Assembly: GCA_050084985.1 (NCBI GenBank)
Contig: JBITNC010000001.1
Span: 177,568,001-177,632,000, forward strand
DNA: 64,000 bases
DNA from: Nageia nagi
Lineage: Eukaryota > Pinophyta
Direction: 5' to 3'
In this document: one piece after another, positions 13,416 to 24,489 of the stretch
How positions within the stretch are numbered: position 1 is the stretch's first letter
Layout of the letters: every line of letters starts with the position of its first letter
Program-made: the position numbers and the translations under genes
The notes under the pieces: model-generated
What the model saw: only the letters and a program-made list of their open reading frames with translations
Told to the model about the DNA's origin: nothing
The model's database searches: none

Positions 13416-14837
13416 TATACCAAAATTGAATCCATATAATACTTTTAATCTTGAAATCCTTAAATAATTTTAATATTTAAATCCTTCAAATTTATAATAT
13501 TATAATTCTTATCAATTTATATATAATCTTTAAATACCTTGTCTTATGTGAAAATATATAAAATTATATCTTACTAATAAATTAATAATATTTTAAAATA
13601 TGTAAAACAATATCTTAAATATATATCTAAAAATATCAAGATGTATCAATCTCCATATGTCTTTCTTAGAAATCACACTTCAAAAAAATAAAATAAATAC
13701 CTCAAAATATTTTTAGATATATATTTAAGATATCTAAACTAGTGATAATCTATACATTTAAAAAGATAAATTATATATTTAACTATTATAAAAATGATAT
13801 TATTAATAAATTAATTAAAAGATATCTATACAAGGGGAATTGGAAAGAATGTGGGTGTAAAAACTCTCATGTATTAAAAGAGAGACCTAGGTTCAAAACT
13901 CCCTCCTCACATGTTGTGACATGTTACAAAGTCTAGTCGAAGGTTTCCTTAGCATGGATGAGGTCAGGTGCGACTTTGACTTTAACAAAAGAAAACCACA
14001 TAGAATCTAATTTGAGATATAAATCTGCAAGGATGAACTACAACAAAATATACAAATCAAGATGTTTTAGTTTTAAGAAAAAATAAATTTAATACAAGAG
14101 AGGAAAAAACAAAATAAAATAAGAATTTGCATAACTATCATGCATTCTAAAACTTCTTGCATACCTCTAACTATCTGAGAAATAATACATTTCAATCCTC
14201 TCTATTGTTAATGTTGTTATGGTTGTATTATATTTTTGAATTTTTTTTTATTGGGTAGAAGTTTTATCCTTTGATATCAAGGTACTATTAAGCTTAGAAC
14301 TATACTCTTAAGCTTAGAGCTAACGATTGAAGAGTATCCATGCCATCAAATTCACTAGGATAGGATCCCCACCTCATCAATTTGCACCTACTATCATTAG
14401 ATAGAATTTTAAATATTTCCACTCACTAAATTTTAGATATTTCCACTCACTATATGTGAGATTGGAACTTGAGTCTCTCCCACTCAAGGGAGAATTTTAA
14501 CAACCTTATTTTCTCAACTCCTCTAACTTACTTCTATATTTTTAAAATTTTATATTTTTACTTAAGATGCATTGTTAAAGTTGACACATATATTGATGCT
14601 AGATAATATTATGCATCACAAACGTACCTGCACTGATGAGATTTCTTGTGTAGCTTTCTATGTGGAATCTTAACATATTGTAAAGTCTTCATCCATTCTG
14701 TTGCGATTAAATTTCTATGAAGTATGTTGCATAGTGTTCAACTAGTTTCTCTACTATGATTGGATATTTGTAACTGAAAGCAATATGTAACAATTATTTT
14801 CATCCTCTATAATAAAAGAATATTTGTTAATGAAAGT
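13416..14837. repeat. Repeat R copy 2, middle part
   Basis: Continues R after LINE 1: CCAAAATTGAATCCAT at 13,420 matches about 4,100, and the stretch to 14,837 matches about 5,540-5,810 of copy 1. It contains the foldback at 13,610-13,736. No coding potential is visible. The 64-codon frame at 13,742 is not supported by any family. Confidence 0.7.
13610..13736. repeat. Foldback (inverted repeat) element within R
   Basis: The left arm at 13,610-13,636 and the reverse complement of the right arm ending at 13,736 share a perfect run of about 27 bp built on ATATCTTAAATATATATCT. The loop is about 65 bp. Relatives lie at 19,554-19,683 and, as half-sites, near 3,010, 4,290 and 5,050. This looks like a MITE or foldback transposon family, though no terminal duplications were identified. 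Confidence 0.75.
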
Positions 14838-14858
14838 AATATGTATTAATGATTTATT

Positions 14859-16588
14859 GAAACTCTCCTCCAAATTCAAGTCTCCAATGAACAAGGCTTT
14901 AGTGAAAAGTAGAGCTCATTTGCAGAGGTAGTGCATGGTAATATATGGTGATTATGAATTGATCCTATCAAAGTCTCTTCAAGGAGGAGGCATGCATGGA
15001 TACAAGTCCACCATTAGAACCAACAACTATGGTTAATGGCAGATTTAAACTATGCATCCCTTTTGAAATCACCAATTTAATTGCAGAAAGAGGATGATTC
15101 AACTTAGTCAAGAAGCTGCAGGGTGCAAAACCAAATATTGATGATGTTCAAAGGTGGGTGAAGTATAAATGGAAGATCAAAGTGAGTGTACAAATTGTTA
15201 CAATGTCGAATGATTATATGATGTTCATTTTGGAAAATGCAAAAGATCGAGACTATGTCTTAAGCTTCCCATGGTTTTTCAAAACTCAAGGTATTTTTTT
15301 AGAGAAGTGGAAACTTGGTTTTAACCCCCTCAAGGAAAAGATAATATGTTCCCTAATTTGGGTCTCCTTGCCCAACCTTCCCTTTGATTTCTAGCACCAT
15401 AAAAGTTTTTGAAGGAATCGTAAACTCTTTCAAAAAATTCATTATTGTAGATGATGTGACTAAAGCTAGATCAAGAATGGTGGTAGCTAGGTTTTATGTA
15501 ATGGTCAAATTTGGGATGAAGCTCCCAGAAGTAATAACTCTTGAATTAGACTTGGGTGAATGGATTCAAGAACCAAGGTATAAAGAAAATAATTATCTCT
15601 GCTTAGGTTGTAGCTAGGTAGGTCATCACATCAAATTATGCATAGCTACAAAAATATGGAGGCCAAAGAAAGCTACGATTAATGAGGATAATGGGTTTGC
15701 GAATGGATAAATCTTAGAAGTAAAAAATCATTCAGGTGATGAGGCAATTATTGAAACCATAGATACTCATTTTATGACTATGGGAAATGCAGACAATGAA
15801 GGACAAGAAGAACTGGAGGACAAGAACAAAGTACATGAGAAGCACTCAAATCCAACAAATGTCTTGGTTGTAGTGCCTGAATCCTTAGATTTGGTAATTG
15901 TAGCTAATGAAAGGGTTGTTGATGCATCTGATACGATTTTGTTAAAAATAGAAAATTATATGCTTGTTTTAGATGATTCAATTATCGTAGAAGATAATGT
16001 TGAAAGTAATGATCACAGGGAAGATGCCTTGGCTATGAAAATTTAGAATGAGGGTTGGAAATAGGTAAATACTAAAAAGAGGCAACAAAATGCTCCTTCA
16101 AAAAACTTGTCTGATTCTGATGAAAATCATAGTCGAGGGGAGTGGGGGGAGGGTAACCGTATAATAACAAGGAGTGCCTCAAAAAAGCCTGATGTTGGAC
16201 GATCAACTGAAGGTGAGATCCAAGAAAAAGAAACAACCAAAGAAGTTGCAAAAGAAAAACAATCAACAATTGATGGTTTTAGGAGAGGGTTTCTTCTAAA
16301 GCAAGGAAAGAAATGAGAGTCACAGAGAAGACCTTAGATTGCAATGCTACGGTTGCAGTAGCTGAATTACTCTGGATTGAAAATGATCTTTATTAGTACT
16401 TGTATATAATTGGATCCAGTTTATGAATACCATGTAGTTCATTGAATGTACATCTTATTCTGTATAAAATAAGCAGTGACAAGATGTTACTGATACTATT
16501 ACAAATTTGTTGCTACAGGTTTTAGGTACGTACGTAAAAAACCCTCATAAATTTACCAAAAAACCTTTTTTTTGATCTTGACCAAAAC
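14859..16588 (+). mobile_element. ORF1-only LINE derivative (HAL1-like), with 21-bp TSD
   Basis: The element lies between 21-bp direct repeats at 14,838-14,858 and 16,589-16,609 that differ at one base. Both flanks belong to repeat R, whose copy 1 shows an uninterrupted version. Between them are a short 5' leader, one decayed ORF1 (14,996-16,316) and a 272-bp 3' region. No endonuclease or reverse transcriptase sequence is present. The 3' end ACCAAAAC has at most a four-base A tail, although ACCAAAAAA endings are usual in plant L1s. The organisation resembles mammalian HAL1, a LINE that kept ORF1 and lost ORF2. I infer mobilisation in trans by an L1 element. Confidence 0.7.
14996..16316 (+). 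pseudogene. LINE ORF1 protein (DUF4283 and CCHC zinc knuckle)
   Basis: ATG at 14,996 starts a frame with the DUF4283 pattern: MVNGRFKLCIPFEITNLIAE, then WKIKVSVQIVTMSNDYMMF, then FPWFFKTQGIFLEKW, up to a TAG at 15,394. A frame change near 15,400 leads into a second frame (VFEGIVNSFKKFIIVDDVTK) that includes a complete CX2CX4HX4C zinc knuckle (CLGCS-VGHHIKLC, about 15,597-15,638) split by a TAG. The same frame runs to 16,316 through an acidic segment and a Lys/Glu-rich basic tail. Lesions are few: about five stops and one frameshift in 440 codons. The likely role was RNA binding in a LINE ribonucleoprotein. Confidence 0.85.
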
Positions 16589-16609
16589 AATATGTATTAA
16601 TGTTTTATT

Positions 16610-16665
16610 TAAAATATATTTCACAAATAGAGCATTATTTATATTTATATATTATTTTGAATTAT
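16610..16665. repeat. Repeat R copy 2, right end
   Basis: TTATTTATATTTATATATTA matches about 5,822-5,848 of copy 1. Similarity stops in both copies just after TTTTGAATT, which marks the right end of R. Confidence 0.65.
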
Positions 16666-17088
16666 TTTCTGTAAAACGTCCCTCGACGTAATAATCATGG
16701 CAATCGTGCAATCTATACCAATTACTTTAACAAATGGTTTAGAAAAAAAAAAAAAACAGTACATTTTAAACTAAATACGAAGAGATGCTCTTCTTTAGCG
16801 AGGGACAATTATTCCCAAAGTTGAACCATCTTCATTCCATGGCGGGAATGCCCTGATTGTTCGCTTTATTCTTTGCGTGAATGCCTCTGCTAAGGAGGGT
16901 AGAATGCAGGTCCAACAAAATTTGTAATGTATTTAAGCATGCATTGCCTCCTCCCACAGCCACCTCATATTCAAACCATCAGTTCGAGCTGTAAAAACTC
17001 TTCAGCTTTCAGTTTAGTTTGGAAGAAGTTCTCTGCTTTAACATAGAAAGTCTATCAGTTTTTCATATTGTTTTAATCAGATTTGGCC
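16666..17088 (+). promoter_or_regulatory. Promoter and 5' leader of the NLR gene
   Basis: Higher in GC than its surroundings. A TATA-like box TATTTAAG lies at 16,930-16,937, about 155 bp before the ATG. The leader is pyrimidine-rich (CCTCCTCCCACAGCCACC). The ATG context at 17,089 (TTGGCC-ATGG) is good for plant initiation. A 15-base A run at about 16,742 marks the upstream limit. The transcription start is inferred, not seen. Confidence 0.5.
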
Positions 17089-18789
17089 ATGGGCAACTGT
17101 TGGAGCTGTTTGAAGAAATCCTTATGCTGCTCAAAGGAGGGAACTACTGGCGGTGTACATGAAGGCTTCCAAAATCCTCCATCAGGGTCTCCGAAATCCC
17201 CACCAACTAGTCTGCCCACATTGCAAGATCCCATCAAACACTTCAAGGAAACGGCAGATACATGGAACATCGACGCGTTAGTACAAGCCATTGACCAAAT
17301 GTTGAAGTTTCGCATTAAATCATTGATCATACGTAAATTGTGCTGTATTTTGTGTTTCATGTTTAATTTTTATTACTAAATATACGTGCTAATGGTCTAC
17401 TACAATAATCCTATAGATCCGTTGATCTCTTAGTAAATATTAATATATTTTACCTTTACCTTTAATATTTCAATAGGATCCGTTGATCACCTGTAAAGAT
17501 TAATATACTTTACCTTTTACCTTTAATATTTCTTCTTTCTTTCAATACATTTTAATGCTCTTGTTTGTATATGGCAGACTAAAGTAAAACCAGCAAGCAC
17601 AAGCACAAGCAGTCCACATACTCCTAGTGGAACCACAGATTTTCACGTGAGATTATAAATGATCCAAGTTTTTCCAAATTTGTTCCGTTCTGCTTTCCAA
17701 TGTCTTATACTCGTAATGGAATAATGGATATGCCCATGTATAATCTTGCAGGTTTCTAAAATCTTCAGTGGATTCTCAAGCTTTGAATGATTTAACCTCG
17801 AAAGTAAATCATCTCTTTCAAGATCTCATTTTGACCACTGTTGCAGAAATAAAAAGAGACCAGACTGTTGTTCTTCCTGTGCTACCTCCGGCCTATCCTG
17901 AAGGAGCAGGTAACTAGTTTCACATTACCAATCTAATAATATCTGTTTTTGCTTTGGTTTTATAACACTTGCAATTTATGTTTAGCATCTGTTAGATTTG
18001 CAAGAAAATTAGCTACAGTCACGCCATGCCATCTTAAACCATATAAACCTTTAAAATGCTTCCGCTGTTTTAAAAAATCACCAGATCTTTGGAAATGTTT
18101 TGTGGTATTCTTTTCAAAGTCTCTTGAAAGCAAACTTTCTTTTGAGACTAGAAATCTCATTGTGACAACACCCATACTGTCCGAAAGCAGTACTTTCTGT
18201 TCGCCTTCAAACATCTAGTCTGTAGATTTGCAATTGGATGACTAGTAACTAATAATTATCCAATCTACAGAGCATAAGGGCGTTTATGGTTACAAAACTA
18301 TATTACATAGCTATGCTTTCAGGGATATTTTATTTGACAATTCTATTTTGGAGATTGTACCATTTATCATTGACATTTTTCTTTCTCTTAACAGTTGGGC
18401 TGGAGAAACCTCTGGAGGGACTAAAAATGAAGCTCGACCTACAAACAACAGAGGTGTCATCACTAGTTGTTGTTATCTACGGTTTTGGGGGCATTGGCAA
18501 AACCACGCTGGCGAATGCTCTTGTGGCCATTCTGAATGATGATCTTAAAGATCATTTATACTCCAAGGTTGAAATCAACGAAGACCCTCTCAAGAATGAC
18601 TTCAAAAGCATGCAGCAACAGATTTTGCATGACTGTTTTCCGAAATATCAATCTGGTAATAAAATATCACTCAGACACTCTGAAGAGGGTCGGGATCGTC
18701 TCAAAGAGACTTTCAATGGCGAAGGACAAAATCCTGTGTTTATTTTTATTGACAATGCTCTAAAGGTCAAATTAAACTCTCCCTTGCAA
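17089..18789 (+). CDS. NLR-type (NB-ARC) disease-resistance gene, 5' part, four exons, frameshifted
   Basis: NLR proteins are intracellular immune receptors that bind ATP/ADP through NB-ARC. Exon 1 (17,089-17,332) starts MGNCWSCLKKSLCC, a likely N-myristoylation and palmitoylation signal that would place the protein at the plasma membrane. Exon 2 (17,585-17,646) is Ser/Thr/Pro-rich. Exon 3 is 17,752-17,909. Exon 4 (18,395-18,789) holds VGLEKPLEGLK, the P-loop GFGGIGKTT and a kinase-2-like strand VFIFIDNAL. All introns are GT-AG. The proposed phases agree except for one extra base in the A run 17,758-17,761, which shifts exon 3 to a TGA at 17,788. Exon 2 needs the acceptor at 17,584, because the AG at 17,577 gives an early stop. 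After the donor at 18,790 no further NB-ARC or LRR exon was found. So it is a pseudogene, a truncated gene, or a gene with a very long fourth intron. Confidence 0.75.
17910..18394 (+). other. Intron 3 of the NLR gene
   Basis: Donor GGTAACT at 17,909-17,915 and acceptor TTCTCTTAACAG at 18,383-18,394, preceded by a pyrimidine-rich tract. It contains overlapping 89- and 84-codon open frames on the two strands (17,949-18,218) with no family resemblance, so I treat them as chance. Splicing A-G across it restores Ala-Val before GLEKPLEG, which supports the boundaries. Confidence 0.65.
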
Positions 18790-20009
18790 GTAAGACTTTC
18801 ACCCAGAAGTATGAAATTAATCATCGCCTGTATTGTGTTTCACCCAGTAGCTGTAGTATGTGATATAATGTAATTTAAACCCACAACCTTCGATTATGCC
18901 ACTACAATGGCTTTATAACCTTTTAACTATAAATATAGTTCTTTGAAATTCTTCTACTATTGTAGATCCACTTTATTGGATACTTAAATTTATTATGGTT
19001 ATCATTTATTATCATTTGAGAATTATGTTGAAATGTAAAAGTAATATGAATATAAATTATTTATTTTTTTAATAGATATATATTTTGATAAATATAATAT
19101 TTTTATAATTTTTTTGAGTAGATTTAAATATGAATTTAATAAATCTTTTAAAAATTAATATTAATATGATAAATTTTAATAAGATTATTTTTCGAATATA
19201 TGTCTTAAAAATTGTAGTTTTTATTCCCAAATATGTTGAAATATTTATTTCAAGAAAAATTATATTAAAGAATATGAAATTTGTTTAACAAAGTTTGAAT
19301 CTTTTATAATGTTTTTTTTTTTTTTTATATATATTTTTCATTAAAAGGAATTTATATTATTATTGTTGTTGTTGTTGTTGTGTAAACACAAAAATTTTAT
19401 TTTTAATTTACTTAAAATCATATTTTGGGTATTATTGATATATTATTTAATTCAACAAATTTAAAAAACATAAAAGAAAAATATGTTGATCATGTATTAA
19501 TCAAAGCTAATTGATATTAATCATGAGTTTATTTATAACTAACTTAACCATCGTAGATATATATCTAAAAATATCAAGAGGTCTCAATATTATGACATCT
19601 ATGGATTTGTGATTTCTAAAATAGCAAGTAGAAGCCTCGAGATTGATACCTCTCAATGTTTAGATATATATTTAAGATATCTAAGCTAGTTACTTTTATA
19701 TATCTAAAATACACATAACATAACATATACTAATTAAAATTAACTATTATCTATAATTCATTATTCAAATTGTTTGAGTTAATACAATCATGAGTGATAA
19801 TATTTATATAGTAATTATTAAAACAAAATTGAAGTCAATCAATTATATTTTTATGTAATAATTTTTATAGTCAAACAAGTTTTTTAATTTTATTTTTAAA
19901 AAATATTTAGAGACATATTTTGGCTCTCCTCGCCCTCTGTTTGTGCCATTGTAGGATGCCTCTCAACATAACTATCTTGATGTTATGAATATTATTCTAC
20001 AATCATATA
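18790..20009. other. AT-rich DNA after the last NLR exon
   Basis: Begins with a good splice donor (GTAAGA at 18,790). No continuation of NB-ARC (GLPL, MHD) or leucine-rich repeats could be read. It contains a T run near 19,312-19,326, a (TTG)n microsatellite at 19,363-19,381 and a foldback at 19,554-19,683. It may be intron or intergenic. Confidence 0.5.
19554..19683. repeat. Foldback element, second copy
   Basis: Left arm TAGATATATATCTAAAAATA (19,554 on) continues ATCAAGAGGTCTCAAT. The right arm (19,638-19,683) is its imperfect inverse, with ATTGATACCTCTCAATG then TTTAGATATATATTTAAG. The loop is about 50 bp. The arms are those of the foldback at 13,610-13,736. Confidence 0.7.
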
Positions 20010-20962
20010 ATGTTGGCTAACATTCTGCATTTCTTGTTTTGCAAAGTATAAAAGGAGAAAGACTTGCCATTTCTTATTAGATCCTTAGAGGTCAACATTG
20101 AAATAATATTATACATATCTCTTTTGATGATTATCATTACCATCTATCATTCTTGGTATTGATACTTAATTTTGATACCTAATATTGTAAATTAATTGTC
20201 ATATTACTTAATTAACAACATGTTCTAGTTTATTATTTTATCTCATACTATGGTCATTTAGGTCAACTTATGTACTCTTCTCATGTTATTTCTGTATTTT
20301 TTTTGTGTTAGGTCTCTAGCATTGATGTTACCCTATGACCTCGAATTATAGTGGTTCTCTCATAAATAAAAGGAGGTATCATAATATGAGGAGGCTATAA
20401 AGATTCATGTCTTGATAGACACACTCAATATAAAAATATTTAGGTGTCTCTTGATATCGCTTATCGAGATTGGGATATTTTATCATAAAAGCACTCTATT
20501 ATTTATCTTTCACAATATTCTAGACTAGGTTTATTGCATTATCCTTGCTATTGCAAAATTAGATTACGAAGACTAACTAGTAGAGAGCATAGTGTCTACA
20601 TTGCTAATGGCATCCATGCTACAATTAACATATGTGTTACCCTACATATTTATCCTTTTATTGAATCTTTTCTATCAAAGGCTCCATCCTAATGATAAAT
20701 TTGATTCTAGTATACACATAATTATCTAGGTAAGGTGACAAGTATTTATCTTGATCTCTCTTTCATAGGTTATAAATTTGATCCATTAACTTAAGTATCA
20801 TTATTATTTGATTTACATCCTAAATACTTTAAGCTTTTACATATTGTCTATATTTGATCATTTCTTGGGATTTATAAGTTTATTTCAATAGTAATCTTAT
20901 TCATTTAAGTAGGTGATTATACATAATTAATCAATAATAGGGTAAATTTATAATCATCTACA
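20010..20962 (+). repeat. 5' LTR of gypsy element G (left edge uncertain)
   Basis: Ends in CTACA at 20,962 and is followed by the primer-binding-like TGATGAACTTGACT (20,966-20,979), close to that of the gag-only element at 50,026. It contains a TATA-like ATAAATA at 20,362. About 81 bp later comes GGTGTCTCTTGATATC (20,443-20,458), a decayed copy of a hairpin also found in other LTRs of this window. The left end is set at TGTTGGC (20,009-20,010) by convention only; the true start may differ by 100 bp or more. The partner LTR lies outside the window or is lost. Confidence 0.5.
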
Positions 20963-21054
20963 TATTGATGAACTTGACTTTGTTATTTCCCTCACCAAAA
21001 ATCCATGAGGGTTTTTTTTCACATTTGATCTATATCTTCTTAAGTAATACATAC

Positions 21055-21181
21055 ATGGATCTTGGTGCCAACATTAGGGACAACATGAATGCTGGCATGT
21101 AGTCACCTAATGAAAGCATGATTCTCCCACTATGCATGGAGAAAGATTAAAGGAAATTGAATCTAAAATGATTATATTAAT
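21055..21181 (+). pseudogene. Element G gag, N-terminal fragment
   Basis: ATG at 21,055 begins MDLGANIRDNMNAGM and continues, with three stops, to the point where element H is inserted. The last five bases (21,177-21,181, TTAAT) are the target-site duplication repeated at 61,655-61,659, where the same gag resumes. The gag start lies about 90 bp after the primer-binding site. Confidence 0.55.
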
Positions 21182-21920
21182 TATTATAATTGAAATAATA
21201 ATTTAATAGGGTTATTTAGTGTATTCAATTTAACATAACAATAACAAAATTGCAGTAAAATATGGAAGATGATAATTATCAAAGTTGACCTAATTGAACT
21301 TAACATATTAAACCTAGATTAACAAAAATACAAACATGTTACTTTACCTATCATGAAGATCACAAGAAATATCCAATCCAATTAGATCGATAAAAAACTT
21401 CTCCTATGAAACGAGACCACCAAACTATCCTTTGTGGAGTGTTTTTTTTCGAAGTGGAGTATTACCCAACATCCTTTCCAAAAAGCCTCTGAATCTTGCT
21501 CACCATCATTGACTCCTCCTCAAAGCTTAGATTATCATACATAATGATTTGAAAGATTATAGAATTGCATAATTTAAACTATAACAGAATCTAGATATGT
21601 TAGGTGGCATTGAGGAACATCGATCAGATGGGCCAAGTATGTTACCACCTATCGAGAATTTCAAATCATGTCATAATTTCTCATGGATAATCCTTACATA
21701 TTTATAGATAACAATTCTATGACCAAGTCTCCTCCTTGGTCTTATGGTGCATAAGTGCCAAGACTCCTTGGGATTATCTCTGGGTTGATCTATTATCATC
21801 AAATAGAATGGTAGTTAAGTGTAAATAATAAAAAGAGAATTAAGTCATTTAATTAAATAGATCATTTCAAATAATAAAGAGTATTTTAGTTAAATAAAAA
21901 TTCATTTTTAGATGTTAACA
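21182..21920 (-). repeat. H 3' LTR
   Basis: 739 bp. On the minus strand it starts TGTTAACATC directly after the polypurine tract ATAGTGGGGAATC. A TATA-like TCTATAAATATG (minus) lies near 21,700. The TTAAT duplication is immediately to its left. Confidence 0.85.
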
Positions 21921-22798
21921 GATTCCCCACTATGAATACGATTTCATACTTTTGGGATAAAAGAAAATCAAAGCATAAATTCAAATTATAACAAGATCAA
22001 GTAAGAAAACACTCCCTTAATTATATCTTCATGGTGGAAGCTTTGGATACCTCAACTTTTACCAATATTTTTCTCCCTCTTTAGCTTGGTTGCAACATGA
22101 TGAACCTCTCACCATAAGAGCAACCTAATACAAAGATAAAGAAATATGTAATCAACTTTAAAAAGAAATTTTTTTCCACATATAATATCTCAGATATAGA
22201 CATTAAACATCATATCATATGTTTTTCACAAGAGAATAAGAAATCAAACCTATGCTTGGTGGCTTACCCACCAAAATTATGTAAAGAGATTACCTCTAAT
22301 TAATAAAGACTTTCTACCTCAACTTAATGATGAGGGATTACTAATTAATACATATGGTTAAGGACTTGTAGCCTCATCTTAATGAAGAGGGCTTACCAAT
22401 TAATATAAATCATCAATAATGTAAGACTTGAAGGGTGATGGACCTATCATCACTACTCTCAAAAGCCATAACATTGCTAATGAGCCCATAAAAGTGAATT
22501 GAATCTTGACCAAGAATAATCTAATATCTCACAAAAGATGAATCTTGATGTACACTATCCAATTACATTGATCAACAATAACCTTTTGAATACTATTATA
22601 ATGTTTAAAATTTAACCTTATCATATAATGCCTAATTGCATGCATTGCTCAAGATTTATTATTATACCAAAGTACTATCCTAATAAGTAAATTTATCAAA
22701 TATTTCATCATTAACAAAGGAGTAAGTAATTAGTAAACATCACTTGTACTTATCCTTATAAAGAATCAAAATTTATAAAATAAGATCTTTTTTACATC
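21921..22798 (-). other. H 3' untranslated region and polypurine tract
   Basis: The polypurine tract is 21,921-21,935 on the minus strand (TCATAGTGGGGAATC). The remainder is non-coding. At 22,798 it is interrupted by element T; ACATC at 22,794-22,798 is the target duplication repeated at 35,881-35,885. Confidence 0.75.
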
Positions 22799-23863
22799 TG
22801 TAGACACACAAAATAAACCCTACATCTAGTTTAACAACATATAAATAAATAAAATAAGTATCTTTTTAACATATATCATATTAAAATAATCATAACTCTT
22901 TATATAGGCCTCAAACAAGCTTGAAAACTTCATTATTGGATATATCTTTTCGAGTAGATGCAAAATGAGTGGTCATACGACCCCTTTTCATTAAAAAATG
23001 ACCATTTGGTGATCACTTTAATATTATTATAAAAACTATGGAAAAATTGTTGATGATCCAATACGATCGTTGATGATCCAATACGATCGTCGATAAGCCA
23101 ATACGATCATTGATGATCTAGTACGGTCATTGATGATCCTCTAGGATCGTTGATGATCCCTGAATAATTTAGAAACAGATAAATCTAAGCTGAGAATAGC
23201 CCAGCATGAATGATTTGGAATCATGGATACGAATTTGAGATAATAACACCTCAAAAATTTGTACGAGAGGTTACCTAGAATCTTGTGATGCCAAAACAAA
23301 TAGATAACAAACTTTTGAGCTTATAAATTGAAGCTTTGTACGTGAACAAAGCGGACCCATTGTTGGAGTAAGGAAATGCTGCTACGATTTTGACAAAATG
23401 TTACTGTGATTTTCAATAGAATGTTGCTGCGATTTTGATAGTATAAAGGTGCATATGTTCTATGAATTATTTCCTTCTTTTTCAGTTATGGAATAATTAT
23501 TCTATGTTGCATGATTAATATATGAACAAGTATGGTGTGATACTTTGTCTTTTAGTGTGTTTGTAGAGTCCAAAGATATTAAAGATAGAACAAAGAATGT
23601 TGAAGCATGGCTAGTGCACTCTCTTTAGATAAAAGGATCAGAATTCAACCCAGAATATTAGATTTAAATCAATATTTTAAAGATCATCTTGTGCAGGGCA
23701 TAAGATCTCTGTAAAAGATTCCCAAAAGCTATTATAAAATTCAAAAAAGCAATATATTTGTTCACACAACTATTGAGGTTTTCATGGAGAATAATAAAAT
23801 CAGTATTTTGTTTTAAATCTGGTTTGTCTTTGTCTGTGCACAAGGTTATTTTTCATGATCACA
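22799..23863 (+). repeat. T 5' LTR (1,065 bp)
   Basis: Starts TGTAGACACACAAAATAAAC and ends CATGATCACA. Near 23,045-23,160 it carries about 5.5 tandem copies of a 20-bp unit (TTGATGATCCAATACGATCG). Differences from the 3' LTR are mostly transitions. Confidence 0.95.
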
Positions 23864-24284
23864 TTTTGGTGCTAGAAGGAGGGCTCCTCCCAATAATTGC
23901 AAGATGTGGTGATGGTTGTATCTTTCCAATTTGATAATTTTTTGTCATATCTTGCATATTATCTTATGTTTGATTATTTGTTTGTATGAATTTCAGGTTC
24001 AATCTTGTTGGTGAAAGATCTTCTTGATGATATGATTCAAACACGTAAAAAGGGAGCGATCAGGATGAGGTAGGCCATCTTTTCTCCTCAAATCTGTAAA
24101 ATGAAAAGGCACAACTTTGTGTTTAAGATTTTTGAAAAAAAAAAAATGAATACAAAATATTTATGATTGGATTTTCTGGTGTGATTGGTTTAGCAAAATG
24201 AAAGCTCATAGCTAATTTATTTTACAATGTTTTGTTAAATTTATTTATTTAAAAATAAAAAATCTAGTATAAATACTAGATTAT

Positions 24285-24288
<4 letters not shown>

Positions 24289-24355
<67 letters not shown>
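24289..24355. repeat. (AT)n microsatellite
   Basis: About 33 AT units inside the leader of T, next to the palindrome CTAGTATAAATACTAG (24,264-24,279). Confidence 0.97.
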
Positions 24356-24357
<2 letters not shown>

Positions 24358-24489
24358 ACAATGCATACATAACTATTCCTTACAGGAATAATACAGTAAG
24401 AATTACTTATTCTATTAAAGTATTTACCGCCCTCATCCACTAGACAATGCATGGCTATGTGCAAGTAGAACATGTATAAAAATTTTATT

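Noticed and set aside
17949-18218. Overlapping 89- and 84-codon frames on both strands
   Set aside because: They lie in NLR intron 3 and have no family resemblance. Open frames on both strands point to chance.
24276-24473. 65-codon minus-strand frame
   Set aside because: Half of it is the (AT)n microsatellite.
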